A program made the position numbers and the translations under genes. Of a DNA stretch of 64,000 nt, positions 14,480-24,537 are shown in pieces. The DNA lies in the NCBI RefSeq assembly GCF_010729305.1, contig NZ_AP022574.1, positions 5,580,001 to 5,644,000 of the forward strand, in the 5' to 3' direction. Each line of letters begins with the position of its first letter. Positions within the stretch are counted from its first letter, which is position 1. The DNA is from Mycolicibacterium psychrotolerans (lineage in GTDB: Bacteria; Actinomycetota; Actinomycetes; Mycobacteriales; Mycobacteriaceae). The notes beneath the pieces are model-generated. The model was not told where the DNA came from. It worked only from the letters and a program-made list of their open reading frames with translations, and did not search any database.

Positions 14480-16015
14480 CTAGCGCAAGGGGCCGACGAC
14501 GCGTTCGGCCGCGGCTGTCACCGCGCCGGTCTGCACCAAATCTGTGACGGCCGCGAGCTCCGGCGCCAGATAACGGTCCGGGCCCGGACCGGCGACGTGC
14601 TCGCGCACCAGCTCGATCACGGCGCCCGTGGCGGGGGACGGGGTGAGCGGGCTGCGCATGTCGATGCCTCGGGCAGCAGTGAAGACCTCGACGGCAAGCA
14701 CGCGACCGAGTCCGTCGATCGCCCGTCGCAGCTTGCGCGCCGCGGACCAGCCCATCGACACGTGATCTTCCTGCATCGCCGAGGAGGGGATCGAGTCGGC
14801 GCTCGCCGGGACCGCCAACCGCTTGAGCTCTGACACCATCCCTGCCTGCGTGTACTGGGCGATCATGTGGCCACTGTCCACGCCGGGGTCGTGGGCCAGG
14901 AACGCGTTGAGTCCGTGGTTGCGGGCCACGTCCAGGAACCGGTCGGTGCGGCGCTCGCTGATACCCGCCAGATCAGCGACGGCGATGGCCAGGAAGTCGA
15001 GCACGTAGCCCACCGGCGCCCCGTGGAAGTTGCCGTTGGACTCGACGCGGCCGTCCAGGGTGACGACGGGATTGTCGATGACACTGGCCAATTCGCGCTC
15101 TGCGACGACTCGGGCGTGCGCGGCGGTGTCACGGCCCGCCCCGGCCACCTGCGGGGAGCAGCGCAGCGAATAGGCATCCTGGACCCGGGTGCAGTCAGGG
15201 GTCCGGTGGCTGGCGACGATCTTCGAATCAGCCAACAGTGCACGGATGTTCGCGGCGGACGCGACCTGTCCCGGATGGGGGCGCAGACGCTGCAGGTCCT
15301 CGGCGAAAACCCGGTCGGTGCCCAGCAGACCCTCGACGCTCATCGCCGCGGCGACGTCGGCGACCCGGAACAGGTTGTCCAGATCGGCGAGGGCGAGCAC
15401 CAACTGACCGAGCATGCCGTCGGTACCGTTGATGAGCGCCAGTCCCTCTTTCTCGGCGAAGGTGACAGGCTGCAGACCGAGTGCGCCCAGAGCGTCCGCG
15501 GCTTCGTGCAGCGCGCCGTCACGGGTGCGCACGTGCCCCTCCCCCATGATGGCGAGCGCGACGTGCGCCAGTGGTGCGAGATCGCCCGAGCAACCCAGAC
15601 TTCCGTACTCGTACACCACGGGGGTCAGCCCCGCCGACAGGAGGTTGGCGTAGGCCTCGGCCGTTTCTCGGCGCACTCCGGTGCGTCCGCTGGCAAGCGT
15701 CGACAAGCGCAACAGCATCATCGCGCGCACGACCTCGCGTTCCACCTCGGCGCCCGAGCCCGCGGCGTGCGAGCGAATGAGACTGCGCTGCAAGGCGGTA
15801 CGCATGTCGAGCGGTATGTGTCGGGTGGCGAGCGCCCCGAATCCGGTCGACACCCCGTAGACCGGTGTCGGATCGGCGGCGAGTGCCTCGATGTGGCGGC
15901 GGCTCTCGTCGATCACCGTGACCGCATCGTCGGCGAGCGCGACGGGCGCGTCGGCCCGGGCGACCGCGACGACGTCGTCGAAGCTGACGGGGCCGATACC
16001 GACGGTGACTGTCAT
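14480..16015 (-). CDS. hutH: Histidine ammonia-lyase
   Basis: First enzyme of histidine degradation, converting L-histidine to urocanate and ammonia; 511 aa, normal length. The MIO cofactor triad is Cys-Ser-Gly in G-S-L-G-C-S-G-D-L-A-P-L-A-H (near residue 143), instead of the common Ala-Ser-Gly; I recall the Cys form from Streptomyces. The fold signatures Y-G-V-S-T-G-F-G and the Q-E-D-H-V-S-M-G segment are present. The ATG at 16015 lies six bases after TAAATT (16027-16022), so the mRNA may be leaderless. It is transcribed away from hutU, behind the iclR gene whose 3' end carries a candidate operator. Confidence 0.96.
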   Translation of the reverse strand: MTVTVGIGPVSFDDVVAVARADAPVALADDAVTVIDESRRHIEALAADPTPVYGVSTGFGALATRHIPLDMRTALQRSLIRSHAAGSGAEVEREVVRAMMLLRLSTLASGRTGVRRETAEAYANLLSAGLTPVVYEYGSLGCSGDLAPLAHVALAIMGEGHVRTRDGALHEAADALGALGLQPVTFAEKEGLALINGTDGMLGQLVLALADLDNLFRVADVAAAMSVEGLLGTDRVFAEDLQRLRPHPGQVASAANIRALLADSKIVASHRTPDCTRVQDAYSLRCSPQVAGAGRDTAAHARVVAERELASVIDNPVVTLDGRVESNGNFHGAPVGYVLDFLAIAVADLAGISERRTDRFLDVARNHGLNAFLAHDPGVDSGHMIAQYTQAGMVSELKRLAVPASADSIPSSAMQEDHVSMGWSAARKLRRAIDGLGRVLAVEVFTAARGIDMRSPLTPSPATGAVIELVREHVAGPGPDRYLAPELAAVTDLVQTGAVTAAAERVVGPLR

Positions 16016-16021
16016 CTCGCA

Positions 16022-16027
16022 AATTTA
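16022..16027 (-). promoter_or_regulatory. -10 box of a leaderless hutH promoter
   Basis: TAAATT on the minus strand ends six bases before the hutH ATG, the usual distance for a mycobacterial leaderless start. No good -35 exists at 16-18 bases, which suggests dependence on an activator. Confidence 0.45.
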
Positions 16028-16064
16028 GAGGCTGCGCAACGGCCTCCGGCCCGGCGCCGGCGAC

Positions 16065-16880
16065 TTAGTGTCTCGGATCTGAGACACTGCTCGTCTCGAA
16101 CCAGCCGTCGGGTCCGTGGCCCGACAATGCCGTGGTCAGCTCAAATGCGGCGGTGCGGACCGCACGCACCAGGTCCCCGTGGGATGCACGCGGGTGATCC
16201 TGGCGCCAGGTCACGCTGATGGCGGCGCAGGGCCGGCCCGAGTGGTCGAACGCGCAGGCCGCCACCGACTGCAGACCGGCGGTGACGAGTCCGATCTCCT
16301 CGGACCAACGTCGACGGCGCTCCGCGGCGAGGACCCGCCGGAGGTCGGGGAGCGTCGCCGGTCCCTGCCCTGTGCGGTTGACGAACCCACGGGCGGACGG
16401 GAAGAGGGCCCGCACCTGGGCGGCGGGCAGGTGCGCCAGGATCGAGCGGCCGTTGGCCGTCAGATGCGCCGGCAGCCGGACGCCGACATCGGTGACGAGC
16501 GTGACCGGGATCCTGGACACAGCGGGCTGTTCCTTGAGCAGGTAGAGGCTCTCGGCGCCGTGTAGCACGCCCAGGTGTGCGGTCTCCCCGACCTGGGCGA
16601 CCAGGCGCCGCAACACCGGCCGGGCCAGCATCTCCAGCGGCTCATGCCGCAGGTAGGCCGAGCCGATCTCGAAGGCCGCCATGCCGAGTCCGTACGTGCG
16701 TCGGTCCGGGAAATGCACGACGAACCCGCGCGCGAGGAGCACGTCGAGCAGGTGGTAGGTCGACGATCGCGGAATCTTCAGGTCGCGGGATACCGCCACG
16801 CCCGACACCGGGCCCGGCTTACCGGCGAGGTACAGCAGCACGTCCAGCGCTCGGCCGACTGCCGGTGAAGTACTCGACAT
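16065..16880 (-). CDS. IclR-family regulator of the hut genes
   Basis: Predicted DNA-binding regulator, 271 aa: winged helix-turn-helix at about residues 5-60 ([13 protein letters not shown] recognition region) and an IclR effector domain from about residue 75 to the end. The ATG at 16880 is chosen because GGAGGG lies seven bases upstream; an ATG at 16913 would place the start inside the upstream palindrome. It sits between hutH and the divergent hutU operon and carries matching palindromes at both ends, so it very likely controls both arms and itself. The ligand is probably a pathway intermediate such as urocanate; this is inference. Confidence 0.88.
   Translation of the reverse strand: MSSTSPAVGRALDVLLYLAGKPGPVSGVAVSRDLKIPRSSTYHLLDVLLARGFVVHFPDRRTYGLGMAAFEIGSAYLRHEPLEMLARPVLRRLVAQVGETAHLGVLHGAESLYLLKEQPAVSRIPVTLVTDVGVRLPAHLTANGRSILAHLPAAQVRALFPSARGFVNRTGQGPATLPDLRRVLAAERRRRWSEEIGLVTAGLQSVAACAFDHSGRPCAAISVTWRQDHPRASHGDLVRAVRTAAFELTTALSGHGPDGWFETSSVSDPRH
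16070..16088. promoter_or_regulatory. Candidate IclR operator in front of hutH
   Basis: The 19-mer GTCTCGGATCTGAGACACT lies within a perfect inverted repeat AGTGTCTC-N6-GAGACACT (16067-16088). A second copy with two differences sits at 16896-16914. This copy is inside the last codons of the iclR gene (encoding S-V-S-D-P-R-H) and is centred about 64 bases upstream of the hutH start. Confidence 0.65.
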
Positions 16881-16895
16881 CGCTGGACCCTCCAG

Positions 16896-16914
16896 GTCTC
16901 GGATACGAGACACT
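16896..16914. promoter_or_regulatory. Candidate IclR operator in the iclR-hutU divergent region
   Basis: The 19-mer GTCTCGGATACGAGACACT matches the hutH-side copy at 17 of 19 positions. It sits 16 bases upstream of the iclR ATG and about 50 bases upstream of the hutU ATG, a position that could serve autoregulation and hutU control together. Confidence 0.65.
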
Positions 16915-16966
16915 AGCCGCTGAAATGGTATGGAGCAATAGCCTGCGGTCGGCTGTGCTGGTACCC

Positions 16967-18634
16967 ATGACCACGACCTCTTCGGCCCGCCTGGTACGCG
17001 CCCCGCGCGGCAGTGAAATCAGTTGCAAAGGTTGGCAACAGGAAGCCGCGCTGCGGATGCTGATGAACAACCTCGATCCGGAGGTAGCTGAGCACCCCGA
17101 CGAGCTGGTGGTGTACGGCGGCACCGGCCGAGCGGCCCGCAGCTGGGAGGCGTTCGATGCGATCGTCGCCACGCTGCGCACGCTCGAGGACGACGAGACC
17201 ATGCTGGTGCAGTCCGGCAAGCCCGTCGGTGTGTTCCGCACGCACGAGTGGTCACCTCGTGTCTTGATCGCGAACTCGAATCTCGTTGGTGATTGGGCGA
17301 ACTGGGAGAAGTTCCGTGAGCTCGAGGCGGCCGGCCTGACGATGTACGGCCAGATGACCGCGGGGTCCTGGATCTACATTGGTACCCAGGGCATCCTGCA
17401 GGGCACGTACGAGACGTTCGGGGCCGTGGCCCGCAAGCGCTTCGACGGCACACTGGCCGGCACCATCACACTGACTGCGGGTCTCGGCGGCATGGGCGGC
17501 GCACAGCCGCTGGCGGTCACCATGAACGACGGTGTCGCCATCTGCGTGGACTGCGATCCCAGCCGCATCGAGCGTCGCATCGAACATCGTTACCTGGACA
17601 CCAGCGCCGAGTCGATCGACGAGGCCCTGCGGCTGGCGGTCGAGGCCAGAGATGCGAAGCGTCCGTTGTCGATCGGACTCCTCGGTAACGCCGCCGAGGT
17701 GTTCCCCGAGCTGTTGGATCGCGGCGCCCCCATCGACATCGTCACCGACCAGACCTCGGCGCACGACCCACTGTCCTACCTGCCGATCGGCGTTGCGTTC
17801 GACGACATGAAGAAGCTGGCAGACAAGGATGCGGCGTACTTCACCGAGCAGGCGCAGGTCTCGATGGCCAAGCACGTGGCCGCCATGGTCGGCTTCCAGG
17901 ACAACGGCGCCGAGGTTTTCGACTACGGCAACTCGATTCGCGACGAGGCACGCAAGGCCGGGTACGACCGGGCCTTCGATTTCCCCGGGTTCGTGCCCGC
18001 CTACATCCGCCCCCAGTTCGAGGAGGGCCTCGGCCCGTTCCGCTGGGCAGCCCTGTCCGGCGACCCGAAGGACATCGAGGTCACCGACCGCGCCGTGATG
18101 GACCTGTTCCCGGACAACGAGCACCTGCACCGCTGGCTGCGCATGGCCGGCGAGAAGGTGGCCTACCAGGGCCTGCCGGCCCGCATCTGCTGGCTCGGCT
18201 ACGGCGAACGGCACCTCGCGGGGCTCAAGTTCAACGAGTTGGTGGCGTCGGGGGCGGTGTCGGCACCCATCGTGATCGGCCGTGACCACCTCGACTCCGG
18301 ATCGGTGGCGTCCCCCTACCGCGAGACCGAGGCCATGCTCGACGGCTCCGACGCCATCGCCGACTGGCCGCTGCTCAACGCGCTGGTGAACACCGCGTCC
18401 GGGGCCTCCTGGGTGTCGATCCACCACGGTGGCGGGGTCGGCATGGGTCGGTCGATCCATGCCGGTCAGGTGTGCGTCGCCGACGGATCGGCGCTCGCGG
18501 GCCGAAAGCTCGAGCGCGTGCTGACGAACGACCCCGGCATGGGCGTCATCCGCCACGTCGATGCCGGCTACGAGCACGCCATTCACGTCGCGGCCGAGCG
18601 CGGTGTGCGAATCCCGATGCGAGACAACCGATGA
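16967..18634 (+). CDS. hutU: Urocanate hydratase
   Basis: Second step of histidine degradation: adds water to urocanate to give imidazolonepropionate, using tightly bound NAD+. 555 aa, full length. The family blocks [28 protein letters not shown], the Gly-rich [11 protein letters not shown] and the conserved [15 protein letters not shown] are all present. The ATG at 16967 is taken from alignment with the homologous N-terminus (A-R-L-V-R-A-P-R-G); its ribosome-binding site is weak. It opens a four-gene plus-strand operon in which each following gene overlaps the previous stop as ATGA. Confidence 0.96.
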   Translation: MTTTSSARLVRAPRGSEISCKGWQQEAALRMLMNNLDPEVAEHPDELVVYGGTGRAARSWEAFDAIVATLRTLEDDETMLVQSGKPVGVFRTHEWSPRVLIANSNLVGDWANWEKFRELEAAGLTMYGQMTAGSWIYIGTQGILQGTYETFGAVARKRFDGTLAGTITLTAGLGGMGGAQPLAVTMNDGVAICVDCDPSRIERRIEHRYLDTSAESIDEALRLAVEARDAKRPLSIGLLGNAAEVFPELLDRGAPIDIVTDQTSAHDPLSYLPIGVAFDDMKKLADKDAAYFTEQAQVSMAKHVAAMVGFQDNGAEVFDYGNSIRDEARKAGYDRAFDFPGFVPAYIRPQFEEGLGPFRWAALSGDPKDIEVTDRAVMDLFPDNEHLHRWLRMAGEKVAYQGLPARICWLGYGERHLAGLKFNELVASGAVSAPIVIGRDHLDSGSVASPYRETEAMLDGSDAIADWPLLNALVNTASGASWVSIHHGGGVGMGRSIHAGQVCVADGSALAGRKLERVLTNDPGMGVIRHVDAGYEHAIHVAAERGVRIPMRDNR

Positions 18635-19860
18635 CCTCGACGTCCTTCGATGGGCTGTGGGACTCGATCCTCGACGTGGGGCGCGATCCCGCCGGCGGCT
18701 ACCGCAGGTTCGCCTGGACACATGCAGACCTGTCCCTGCGCGAGTGGTTCGCAGGCGAAGCTCGACGACGCGGCATGACCGTGGACGAGGACCGCAACGG
18801 CAACGTCTGGGCATGGTGGATGCCGCAGGGCTGGACCGGCGACCCGGTGGGTGCCTTCGTCACCGGATCACACCTGGATTCCGTTCCCGGTGGTGGTGCC
18901 TTCGACGGTCCCTTGGGAATCGTGTCGGCGTTCGCGGCGATCGATCTGCTCGTCGCACGCGGGGTGGACCCGCGAATCCCGGTGGCGGTCGTCGCGTTCT
19001 CCGATGAGGAGGGCGGACGATTCGGCGTGGCCTGCGTCGGCTCGCAGCTGTCCACCGGTGCCGTCACGCCCGAACGCGCACTCAATCTACGCGACGCCGA
19101 CGGCACCACACTTGCCGACGCGCTGCGGGCGGCCGGCCGCAATCCCCACCACGTCGGTATCGACCCTGACCTCGTCTTGCGCGTCGGGGTCTACGTCGAA
19201 TTGCACGTCGAGCAGGGCCGAGCACTTGATCTGGTGAATCGACCCGTCGCGGTCGCCTCGGCGATCTGGCCACACGGACGCTGGCGGTTCAGGTTCTGCG
19301 GGGAGGGCAACCACGCGGGCACCACCCGGCTGCTCGACCGGCGCGATCCGATGCTGACGTTCGCCTCGACGGTGCACGCCGCCCGCGGTCAGGCCATCAG
19401 CCACGAGGCGGTCGCCACGTTCGGCAAGCTGGCCGTGACGCCGAACGGCGCCAACGCGATCCCGTCGCAGCTCGAGGCCTGGCTCGACGCACGCGCCGCG
19501 GACGAGGACACGCTGGCGGCGATGGTCGAGGCGATCACGGCCGACGCCGAGGGATTCGCCCTCGAAGACTCGGTCTCGCTGCATGTTGCCGCCGAATCCG
19601 TCAGCCCTGCAGTGGTTTTCCCCGATCAGCCGCGGACCCGCATCATGCGCGCGCTCTCTTCGCTGGGAACCATCCCCGTACTCCCCACGGCCGCCGGGCA
19701 CGATGCCGGGGTGCTGTCGGCGAAGGTACCCACCGCAATGCTGTTCGTGCGCAACCCGACCGGCGTTTCACACTCTCCGGACGAGTACGCAGAGATGGCT
19801 GACTGCAGAGTCGGTGCCCGAGCATTGGCCGACGTGATGGCCGATTGGGTGGCCGGATGA
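18631..19860 (+). CDS. M20-family amidohydrolase, candidate N-formylglutamate hydrolase of the hut pathway
   Basis: 409-aa metallo-amidohydrolase of the allantoate amidohydrolase/N-carbamoyl amino acid hydrolase group. Metal ligands are visible in [22 protein letters not shown] and E-L-H-V-E-Q-G. The dimerisation domain is the middle third (S-A-I-W-P-H onward), and the last His is in T-G-V-S-H-S-P-D-E. It starts at ATG 18631, overlapping the hutU stop by four bases, and is followed with the same overlap by hutF. The product of HutF is N-formylglutamate, and no HutG-type enzyme is present in the window. The simplest reading is that this hydrolase fills that step. I recall the same gene order in Streptomyces. 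Confidence 0.85.
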   Translation: MTSTSFDGLWDSILDVGRDPAGGYRRFAWTHADLSLREWFAGEARRRGMTVDEDRNGNVWAWWMPQGWTGDPVGAFVTGSHLDSVPGGGAFDGPLGIVSAFAAIDLLVARGVDPRIPVAVVAFSDEEGGRFGVACVGSQLSTGAVTPERALNLRDADGTTLADALRAAGRNPHHVGIDPDLVLRVGVYVELHVEQGRALDLVNRPVAVASAIWPHGRWRFRFCGEGNHAGTTRLLDRRDPMLTFASTVHAARGQAISHEAVATFGKLAVTPNGANAIPSQLEAWLDARAADEDTLAAMVEAITADAEGFALEDSVSLHVAAESVSPAVVFPDQPRTRIMRALSSLGTIPVLPTAAGHDAGVLSAKVPTAMLFVRNPTGVSHSPDEYAEMADCRVGARALADVMADWVAG

Positions 19861-21191
19861 GCCCGACCTGGTGGTGTGAACACGCGTGGGTCGACGGCCG
19901 TGTCGTCGACGGTGCGCTGGTCACGGCGAGCAACGGCGTGATCGTCGCGATAGAGCCGGATCAACCTCCTGCCGGGAAACGGCTGCACGGCTTGGTGATT
20001 CCGGGGCTGGCCAACGCTCACTCCCATGCCTTTCACCGCGCGCTGCGAACCCACACCCAGCGTGGCGGCGGCTCCTTCTGGACGTGGCGCGATGCGATGT
20101 ACCGGATCGCCGAGCGGCTCACCCCGCAGAACTATCTGGAGCTGGCTGCAGCGGTGTACGCCGAGATGGCACTGGCAGGCATCACCGCGGTCGGCGAATT
20201 CCACTACCTTCACCACGGTCCCGACGGTGTGCCGTACACCGATGCCAACGAGATGGGCCACGCGCTGGTGGCCGCGGCGGCCGCGGCGGGGATCCGGCTC
20301 ACGCTGCTCGACGCGTGCTATCTGAGCGCCGGTCCTTCCGGTCAACCGCTCGACGGCCCACAGGTGCGGTTCGGCGACGGTGATGCCGACCGGTGGGCAC
20401 AGCGAACAGACGCACTGCTGGTAGACACGAAGGGCGACGAGCACGTACTGATCGGTGCTGCAGTGCATTCCGTGCGCGCCGTGCCCGCCGATCAGCTCGA
20501 ACGGGTGGCCTCCTGGGCCGATGCGCACTCTGCGCCGTTGCACGTGCACTCCAGCGAGCAGGTGGCCGAGGTCGAGCAGTGCCAGGCCGCGTATGGCTGC
20601 ACCCCCACGGCACTGCTGGGCGAGCACGGTGCGCTCGGGCCGCGCACCACCGCCGTGCACGCGACACACCTGACCGATCAGGACATCGTCGACATGCATG
20701 CGAGCTCGACCGGAACGTGCTTCTGCCCGACCACGGAGCGTGATCTGGGTGATGGGATCGGCCCCGCTCCGGCACTGCTGGCCGGGCCAGGTCTGTTCAG
20801 CCTGGGCACCGACAGTCACGCGATGATCGACGTGCTCGAGGAAGCACGGGCCGTCGAACTCGACGAGAGACTCGCCGGTCGGCGCCGCGGCACGATCTCG
20901 GCCGCACGCCTGCTCGAGGCCGCGACGCGCTACGGCCATCAGGCGCTGGGCTGGGCGGACGCGGGGCGGCTCGAACCCGGCGCTCGAGCCGATCTGGTCG
21001 CCATCGACCTGGCTTCGGTGCGCACCGCAGGGGGAGGCGCCACCGCAGAGAACGTCGTGTTCGCTGCATCTGCCGCCGACGTCACGGACGTCATCGTCGA
21101 CGGGCGTACCGTCGTCGCCGACCGGCACCACCGCGTCGAGGTCGGGCGCGCCCTGGACGACGTCATCGGACGGCTGTGGGAGAACACATGA
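19857..21191 (+). CDS. hutF: Formimidoylglutamate deiminase
   Basis: Converts N-formimidoyl-L-glutamate to N-formyl-L-glutamate and ammonia, the five-step version of the pathway. 444-aa amidohydrolase-superfamily TIM barrel. It shows the N-terminal metal motif [10 protein letters not shown], a catalytic-region H-V-H-S-S-E-Q, and a late Asp in L-G-T-D-S-H-A-M. Placement in the hut operon and the F-W-T-W-R-D-A-M-Y motif support HutF over other amidohydrolases. The ATG at 19857 overlaps the preceding TGA (ATGA); hutI follows with the same overlap. Confidence 0.92.
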   Translation: MSPTWWCEHAWVDGRVVDGALVTASNGVIVAIEPDQPPAGKRLHGLVIPGLANAHSHAFHRALRTHTQRGGGSFWTWRDAMYRIAERLTPQNYLELAAAVYAEMALAGITAVGEFHYLHHGPDGVPYTDANEMGHALVAAAAAAGIRLTLLDACYLSAGPSGQPLDGPQVRFGDGDADRWAQRTDALLVDTKGDEHVLIGAAVHSVRAVPADQLERVASWADAHSAPLHVHSSEQVAEVEQCQAAYGCTPTALLGEHGALGPRTTAVHATHLTDQDIVDMHASSTGTCFCPTTERDLGDGIGPAPALLAGPGLFSLGTDSHAMIDVLEEARAVELDERLAGRRRGTISAARLLEAATRYGHQALGWADAGRLEPGARADLVAIDLASVRTAGGGATAENVVFAASAADVTDVIVDGRTVVADRHHRVEVGRALDDVIGRLWENT

Positions 21192-22354
21192 CAGTGCTCT
21201 ACGACGATATCGGCGAACTCGTCACCAATGACCCGGCCGTCGGAGACGGTAGCCCTCTCGGGGTCCTCACCGACGCCGCCCTGTTGGTCGACGGCGATCG
21301 CATCGCGTGGGCGGGGCCGAAAAACGCTGCGCCCGCGGCGGATCGACGGGTCGACTGCCGAGGCGCGAGCGTGTTGCCCGGTTTCGTCGACAGCCACGCC
21401 CACCTGGTGTTCGCCGGCGACCGGTCGGCCGAGTTCGCAACAAGGATGAGCGGCGAGCCCTACGACGGCGGCGGCATCGCCACGACGGTGGCGGCCACCC
21501 GGGCCGCGCCCACCGAAGCGCTGGCCGCCAACGTGGCCAGGCTCGCCACCGAACTGCGCCGCAGCGGTGTGACGACGTTCGAGACGAAGAGTGGCTACGG
21601 CCTGACCACCGTCGACGAGCGGCGAAGTCTGGAGATCGGCCGCCGGTTCACCGCGGAGACGACGTTCCTCGGCGCGCACGTCGTGCCCCCCGACCACCGC
21701 GGCGACCGCGACGCCTATGTCCGGCTGGTCGCGGGCGACATGCTCGCGGCATGTCGGGAGCACGCTCGCTGGATCGACGTGTTCTGCGACCGTGGGGCTT
21801 TCGACGTCGACGAGGCCAGGTACATCCTGCAGGCCGGACTCGATGCGGATCTGACCCCCCGCTTGCACGCCGGCCAGCTCGCGCCTGGGGAGGGGATCCA
21901 GCTGGCGGTCGAACTCGGCGCGGCCTCGGTGGACCACTGCACCTACGCCACCGATGTCGACATCGCGGCGCTTGCGGCGGGCGGCACCGTCGCAACCCTT
22001 CTGCCGGGGGCTGAATTCTCCACGCGCGCAGACTGGCCCGATGCCCGCCGGTTTCTGGATGCCGGCGTCACCGTGGCGCTGGCCACCGACTGCAATCCCG
22101 GCAGCTCGTACACGACGAACATGGGCTTCTGCATCGCCGTGGCCGTGCGGGACATGGGCTTCACCCCCGCCGAGGCCGTCTGGTCCGCAACCGCGGGCGG
22201 CGCCAGAGCGCTGCGGCGCGACGACGTCGGCGCGCTTTCCACGGGGAGACGCGCGGATTTCATCCGGCTCGACGCTCCGTCCTACATCCACTTCGCCTAC
22301 CGGCCCGGTGTTCCGATCATCGGCGACGTCGTCGTCGGCGGCGTCTCGATCTAG
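21188..22354 (+). CDS. hutI: Imidazolonepropionase
   Basis: Third enzyme of the pathway: hydrolyses imidazolone-5-propionate to N-formimidoyl-L-glutamate. 388 aa, amidohydrolase superfamily. Metal ligands lie in V-D-S-H-A-H-L-V-F; the family motif S-G-Y-G-L-T and the final Asp in A-T-D-C-N-P-G-S-S are present. The start is ATG 21188, overlapping the hutF stop. The stop codon TAG overlaps the TAG of the convergent WYL gene on the other strand through a shared CTAG, so there is no spacer and no terminator between the two transcription units. Confidence 0.95.
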   Translation: MTVLYDDIGELVTNDPAVGDGSPLGVLTDAALLVDGDRIAWAGPKNAAPAADRRVDCRGASVLPGFVDSHAHLVFAGDRSAEFATRMSGEPYDGGGIATTVAATRAAPTEALAANVARLATELRRSGVTTFETKSGYGLTTVDERRSLEIGRRFTAETTFLGAHVVPPDHRGDRDAYVRLVAGDMLAACREHARWIDVFCDRGAFDVDEARYILQAGLDADLTPRLHAGQLAPGEGIQLAVELGAASVDHCTYATDVDIAALAAGGTVATLLPGAEFSTRADWPDARRFLDAGVTVALATDCNPGSSYTTNMGFCIAVAVRDMGFTPAEAVWSATAGGARALRRDDVGALSTGRRADFIRLDAPSYIHFAYRPGVPIIGDVVVGGVSI

Positions 22355-23301
22355 CGGGCGGCGCGGGCGATCCGCTCGGCCACGGTGCGCACCGCGTCGA
22401 CGACTTCGGGCGGTTCCAGCACCTCGAAGTCGCAGCCGGGCATCGCCAGCCACGGCACCATCCGCTGCGGGTCGTCGGCCCCGGCGGTGAGGATGCAGGC
22501 GTCCGGTCCGTCCGGCTCGATGTGCACCGACGACGTCGGAAAGCATTGCGCCACAACATCGTGCGGTGCCGCATAGCGCACCCGTGCGACGTAGGGGTAG
22601 GGCGACGAGCTGATCGCCCGGCGCACGTAGGACGCGGCGTCGGGCGCCTCGCGCGGGGTGAACGTGGTGCCGTGCGCGCGCACGTCCGACATCCGGTCCA
22701 GCCGCAGGCTGCGCCAGTCCGACCGGTCCCGGTCGTAGCAGAGCAGATACCAGCGCCGGCCCGTCGTCACCAGGTGGTAGGGCTCGACGCGCCGGTGCGT
22801 GACGTTGCCGTGCAGGTCGACGTAGCCGGCGGTGACGTGCTCGTGGTCGCGGCCGGCCCGGGCGAGGGTCATCAGCACGTCGGGCTCGACGGGGGTCTCG
22901 GTGGGGGTGCCCAGTGTCACCGTCGTCTGGTGCACGGCTGCGACCTGCGAACGCAGCCGCGCGGGCATCACCTGGTCGAGTTTGGACAGAGCCCGCAGCG
23001 CCGACTCGCCCACTCCGGCGACGCTGCCGCCCGCCGCGACGCGCAGGCAGACCGCCATCGCGACCGCTTCGTCGGGGTCGAGAAGCAGCGGCGGCAGCGC
23101 GGCGCCGGCGCCGAGTCGGTATCCGCCGCCGACACCGGTGCTGGCGTGCACGGGATAGCCGAGCTCGCGCAGCCGGTCGACGTCACGGCGCACGCTGCGG
23201 GTGGTGACGCCGAGCCGCTCGGCCAGTTCCTCGCCGCTCCAGACGCGACGGGCCTGGAGCAGGCCGAGCAGTTGGAGGACCCGGCCGGTCGTTTCCGACA
23301 T
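22351..23301 (-). CDS. WYL-domain helix-turn-helix regulator
   Basis: 316-aa transcription regulator of the YafY/DeoR-like WYL type. An N-terminal winged helix (residues 1-60, with [17 protein letters not shown]) is followed by a WYL domain in the second half; W-Y-L-L-C-Y-D is visible. The ATG at 23301 is preferred over an upstream ATG at 23343 because the protein family begins close to the helix-turn-helix. It is divergent from two DinB-like genes, with a perfect small inverted repeat between them, so it probably controls them or itself. Its ligand is unknown. Confidence 0.88.
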   Translation of the reverse strand: MSETTGRVLQLLGLLQARRVWSGEELAERLGVTTRSVRRDVDRLRELGYPVHASTGVGGGYRLGAGAALPPLLLDPDEAVAMAVCLRVAAGGSVAGVGESALRALSKLDQVMPARLRSQVAAVHQTTVTLGTPTETPVEPDVLMTLARAGRDHEHVTAGYVDLHGNVTHRRVEPYHLVTTGRRWYLLCYDRDRSDWRSLRLDRMSDVRAHGTTFTPREAPDAASYVRRAISSSPYPYVARVRYAAPHDVVAQCFPTSSVHIEPDGPDACILTAGADDPQRMVPWLAMPGCDFEVLEPPEVVDAVRTVAERIARAAR

Positions 23302-23324
23302 GCCGCCATCTTGCCCCACATTGA

Positions 23325-23339
23325 GGACAGGAACTGTCC
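23325..23339. promoter_or_regulatory. Candidate operator between WYL and DinB genes
   Basis: GGACAG-GAA-CTGTCC is a perfect inverted repeat with 6-bp arms, placed 24 bases upstream of both the WYL and the DinB starts. Nothing else in this 62-base gap looks regulatory. Confidence 0.4.
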
Positions 23340-23363
23340 GCATCGGGTGCGAGAGTGAGACCC

Positions 23364-23894
23364 ATGAGCATCGATGTGGTGTCCGAATTGGCCGAGCAAC
23401 TGGATCTGCACTGGCGGACCCAGCTGCGGCCCCGCCTGGACGGGCTCGGCGACGACGAGTACTTCTGGGAACCGGTGCCCGGCTGCTGGACCGTGCACCG
23501 CGACGGCGGTGTCGACTTCGATTTCCCGGCGCCGCAGCCCGAGCCGGTCACCACGATCGCCTGGCGGTTGGCCCACGTTATCGTCGGCGTGCTGGCGATG
23601 CGCTCGCACGCGCACTTCGGCGGACCGCCGGCCGATTACCAGAGCTGGTCCTACGCCACCGACGCCGCAACGGCGCTGGCTCAGCTCGACGACGCCTACC
23701 GGCGCTGGATCGACGGGGTGCGCAGCCTGGACACCGCGCGCCTCGCCGAGCCGGTCGGGCCCGCCGAGGGACCGTGGGCGCAGGCGCCGATGATCGCGCT
23801 CGTCCTTCACATCAACCGCGAAGTCATCCACCACGGAGCCGAGATCGCGCTGCTGCGCGATCTGTACACCCACACCCACCTGAAGGAGAGCTGA
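23364..23894 (+). CDS. DinB-family protein
   Basis: 176-aa protein of the DinB/YfiT four-helix fold. Members bind a divalent metal through His residues, and several actinobacterial ones are mycothiol-dependent transferases. The His pattern is visible in W-R-L-A-H-V-I and H-I-N-R-E-V-I-H-H-G-A-E-I near the C-terminus. The exact activity is not known. The ATG at 23364 follows G-A-G-A-C-C-C; an in-frame ATG three codons earlier is possible. It is divergent from the WYL regulator and followed after one base by a second DinB-type gene, so the two form a small operon. Confidence 0.82.
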   Translation: MSIDVVSELAEQLDLHWRTQLRPRLDGLGDDEYFWEPVPGCWTVHRDGGVDFDFPAPQPEPVTTIAWRLAHVIVGVLAMRSHAHFGGPPADYQSWSYATDAATALAQLDDAYRRWIDGVRSLDTARLAEPVGPAEGPWAQAPMIALVLHINREVIHHGAEIALLRDLYTHTHLKES

Positions 23895-23895
23895 C

Positions 23896-24537
23896 ATGGC
23901 TGCCATGCCCCCACCCATCGCCGACGAACGAGCCGGTCTGCGCGAGTACCTCGCCGCGCAGCAGCATGCGTTCCACGCGATCGCGTTCGGGCTCACCGAC
24001 GAGCAGGCTCGCGCCACCCCGTCAGTGAGCGCGTTGTCGATCGGCGGGCTGATCAAGCACGTCACCACCTGTCAGCGCGGCTGGATGGAACGCGTCGCCG
24101 CCGCACCGCAGGCCTGCGCGGACGACAGCCGGCCGATGGAAGAGCGGGCCGCCGACTGGGAGGACGAGTTCAGAATGCGCGAGGACGAGACGCTCGCCGA
24201 CGTGCTGGCGGCGTTCGACGCCCAGAATGCCGAGACGATCCGGCTGGTCGAAACGGTCGATCTGGGCGCGGCGGTGCCCGTGCCGCAGAACGCGCCGTGG
24301 TTCCCCAAGGATGTGTCCGCGTGGTCGGTGCGGTGGGTGTTCTTCCACATGATCGAGGAGCTGGCGCGCCACGCCGGACAGGGCGACATCATCCGCGAGA
24401 GCATCGACGGCGCCACGCTGTACGAGCTGCTCGCCGGTGTCGAGGGCTGGCCGGAGACCGACTGGCTCAAGCCGTGGACGCCGGCGACGGCGTCGTGCTC
24501 ACGCCGTAGTCAGCGCAGCACCAGCTGCAGCGCGTAG
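23896..24537 (+). CDS. DinB-fold protein (DUF664 type)
   Basis: 213-aa protein related to mycothiol-dependent DUF664/DinB enzymes. His residues lie in G-G-L-I-K-H-V-T, W-V-F-F-H-M-I-E-E and L-A-R-H-A-G-Q-G-D, the usual three-His metal site of the fold. AAGGAGAG six bases before the ATG at 23896 supports this start. The end runs 28 bases into the 3' end of the convergent TetR gene; the last 20 or so residues (Ser/Arg-rich) look poorly conserved. Substrate unknown; it probably acts with the preceding paralogue. Confidence 0.82.
   Translation: MAAMPPPIADERAGLREYLAAQQHAFHAIAFGLTDEQARATPSVSALSIGGLIKHVTTCQRGWMERVAAAPQACADDSRPMEERAADWEDEFRMREDETLADVLAAFDAQNAETIRLVETVDLGAAVPVPQNAPWFPKDVSAWSVRWVFFHMIEELARHAGQGDIIRESIDGATLYELLAGVEGWPETDWLKPWTPATASCSRRSQRSTSCSA

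Noticed and set aside
17252-18814. 520-codon minus-strand frame across hutU
   Set aside because: Shadow of hutU; the plus strand encodes full-length urocanate hydratase.
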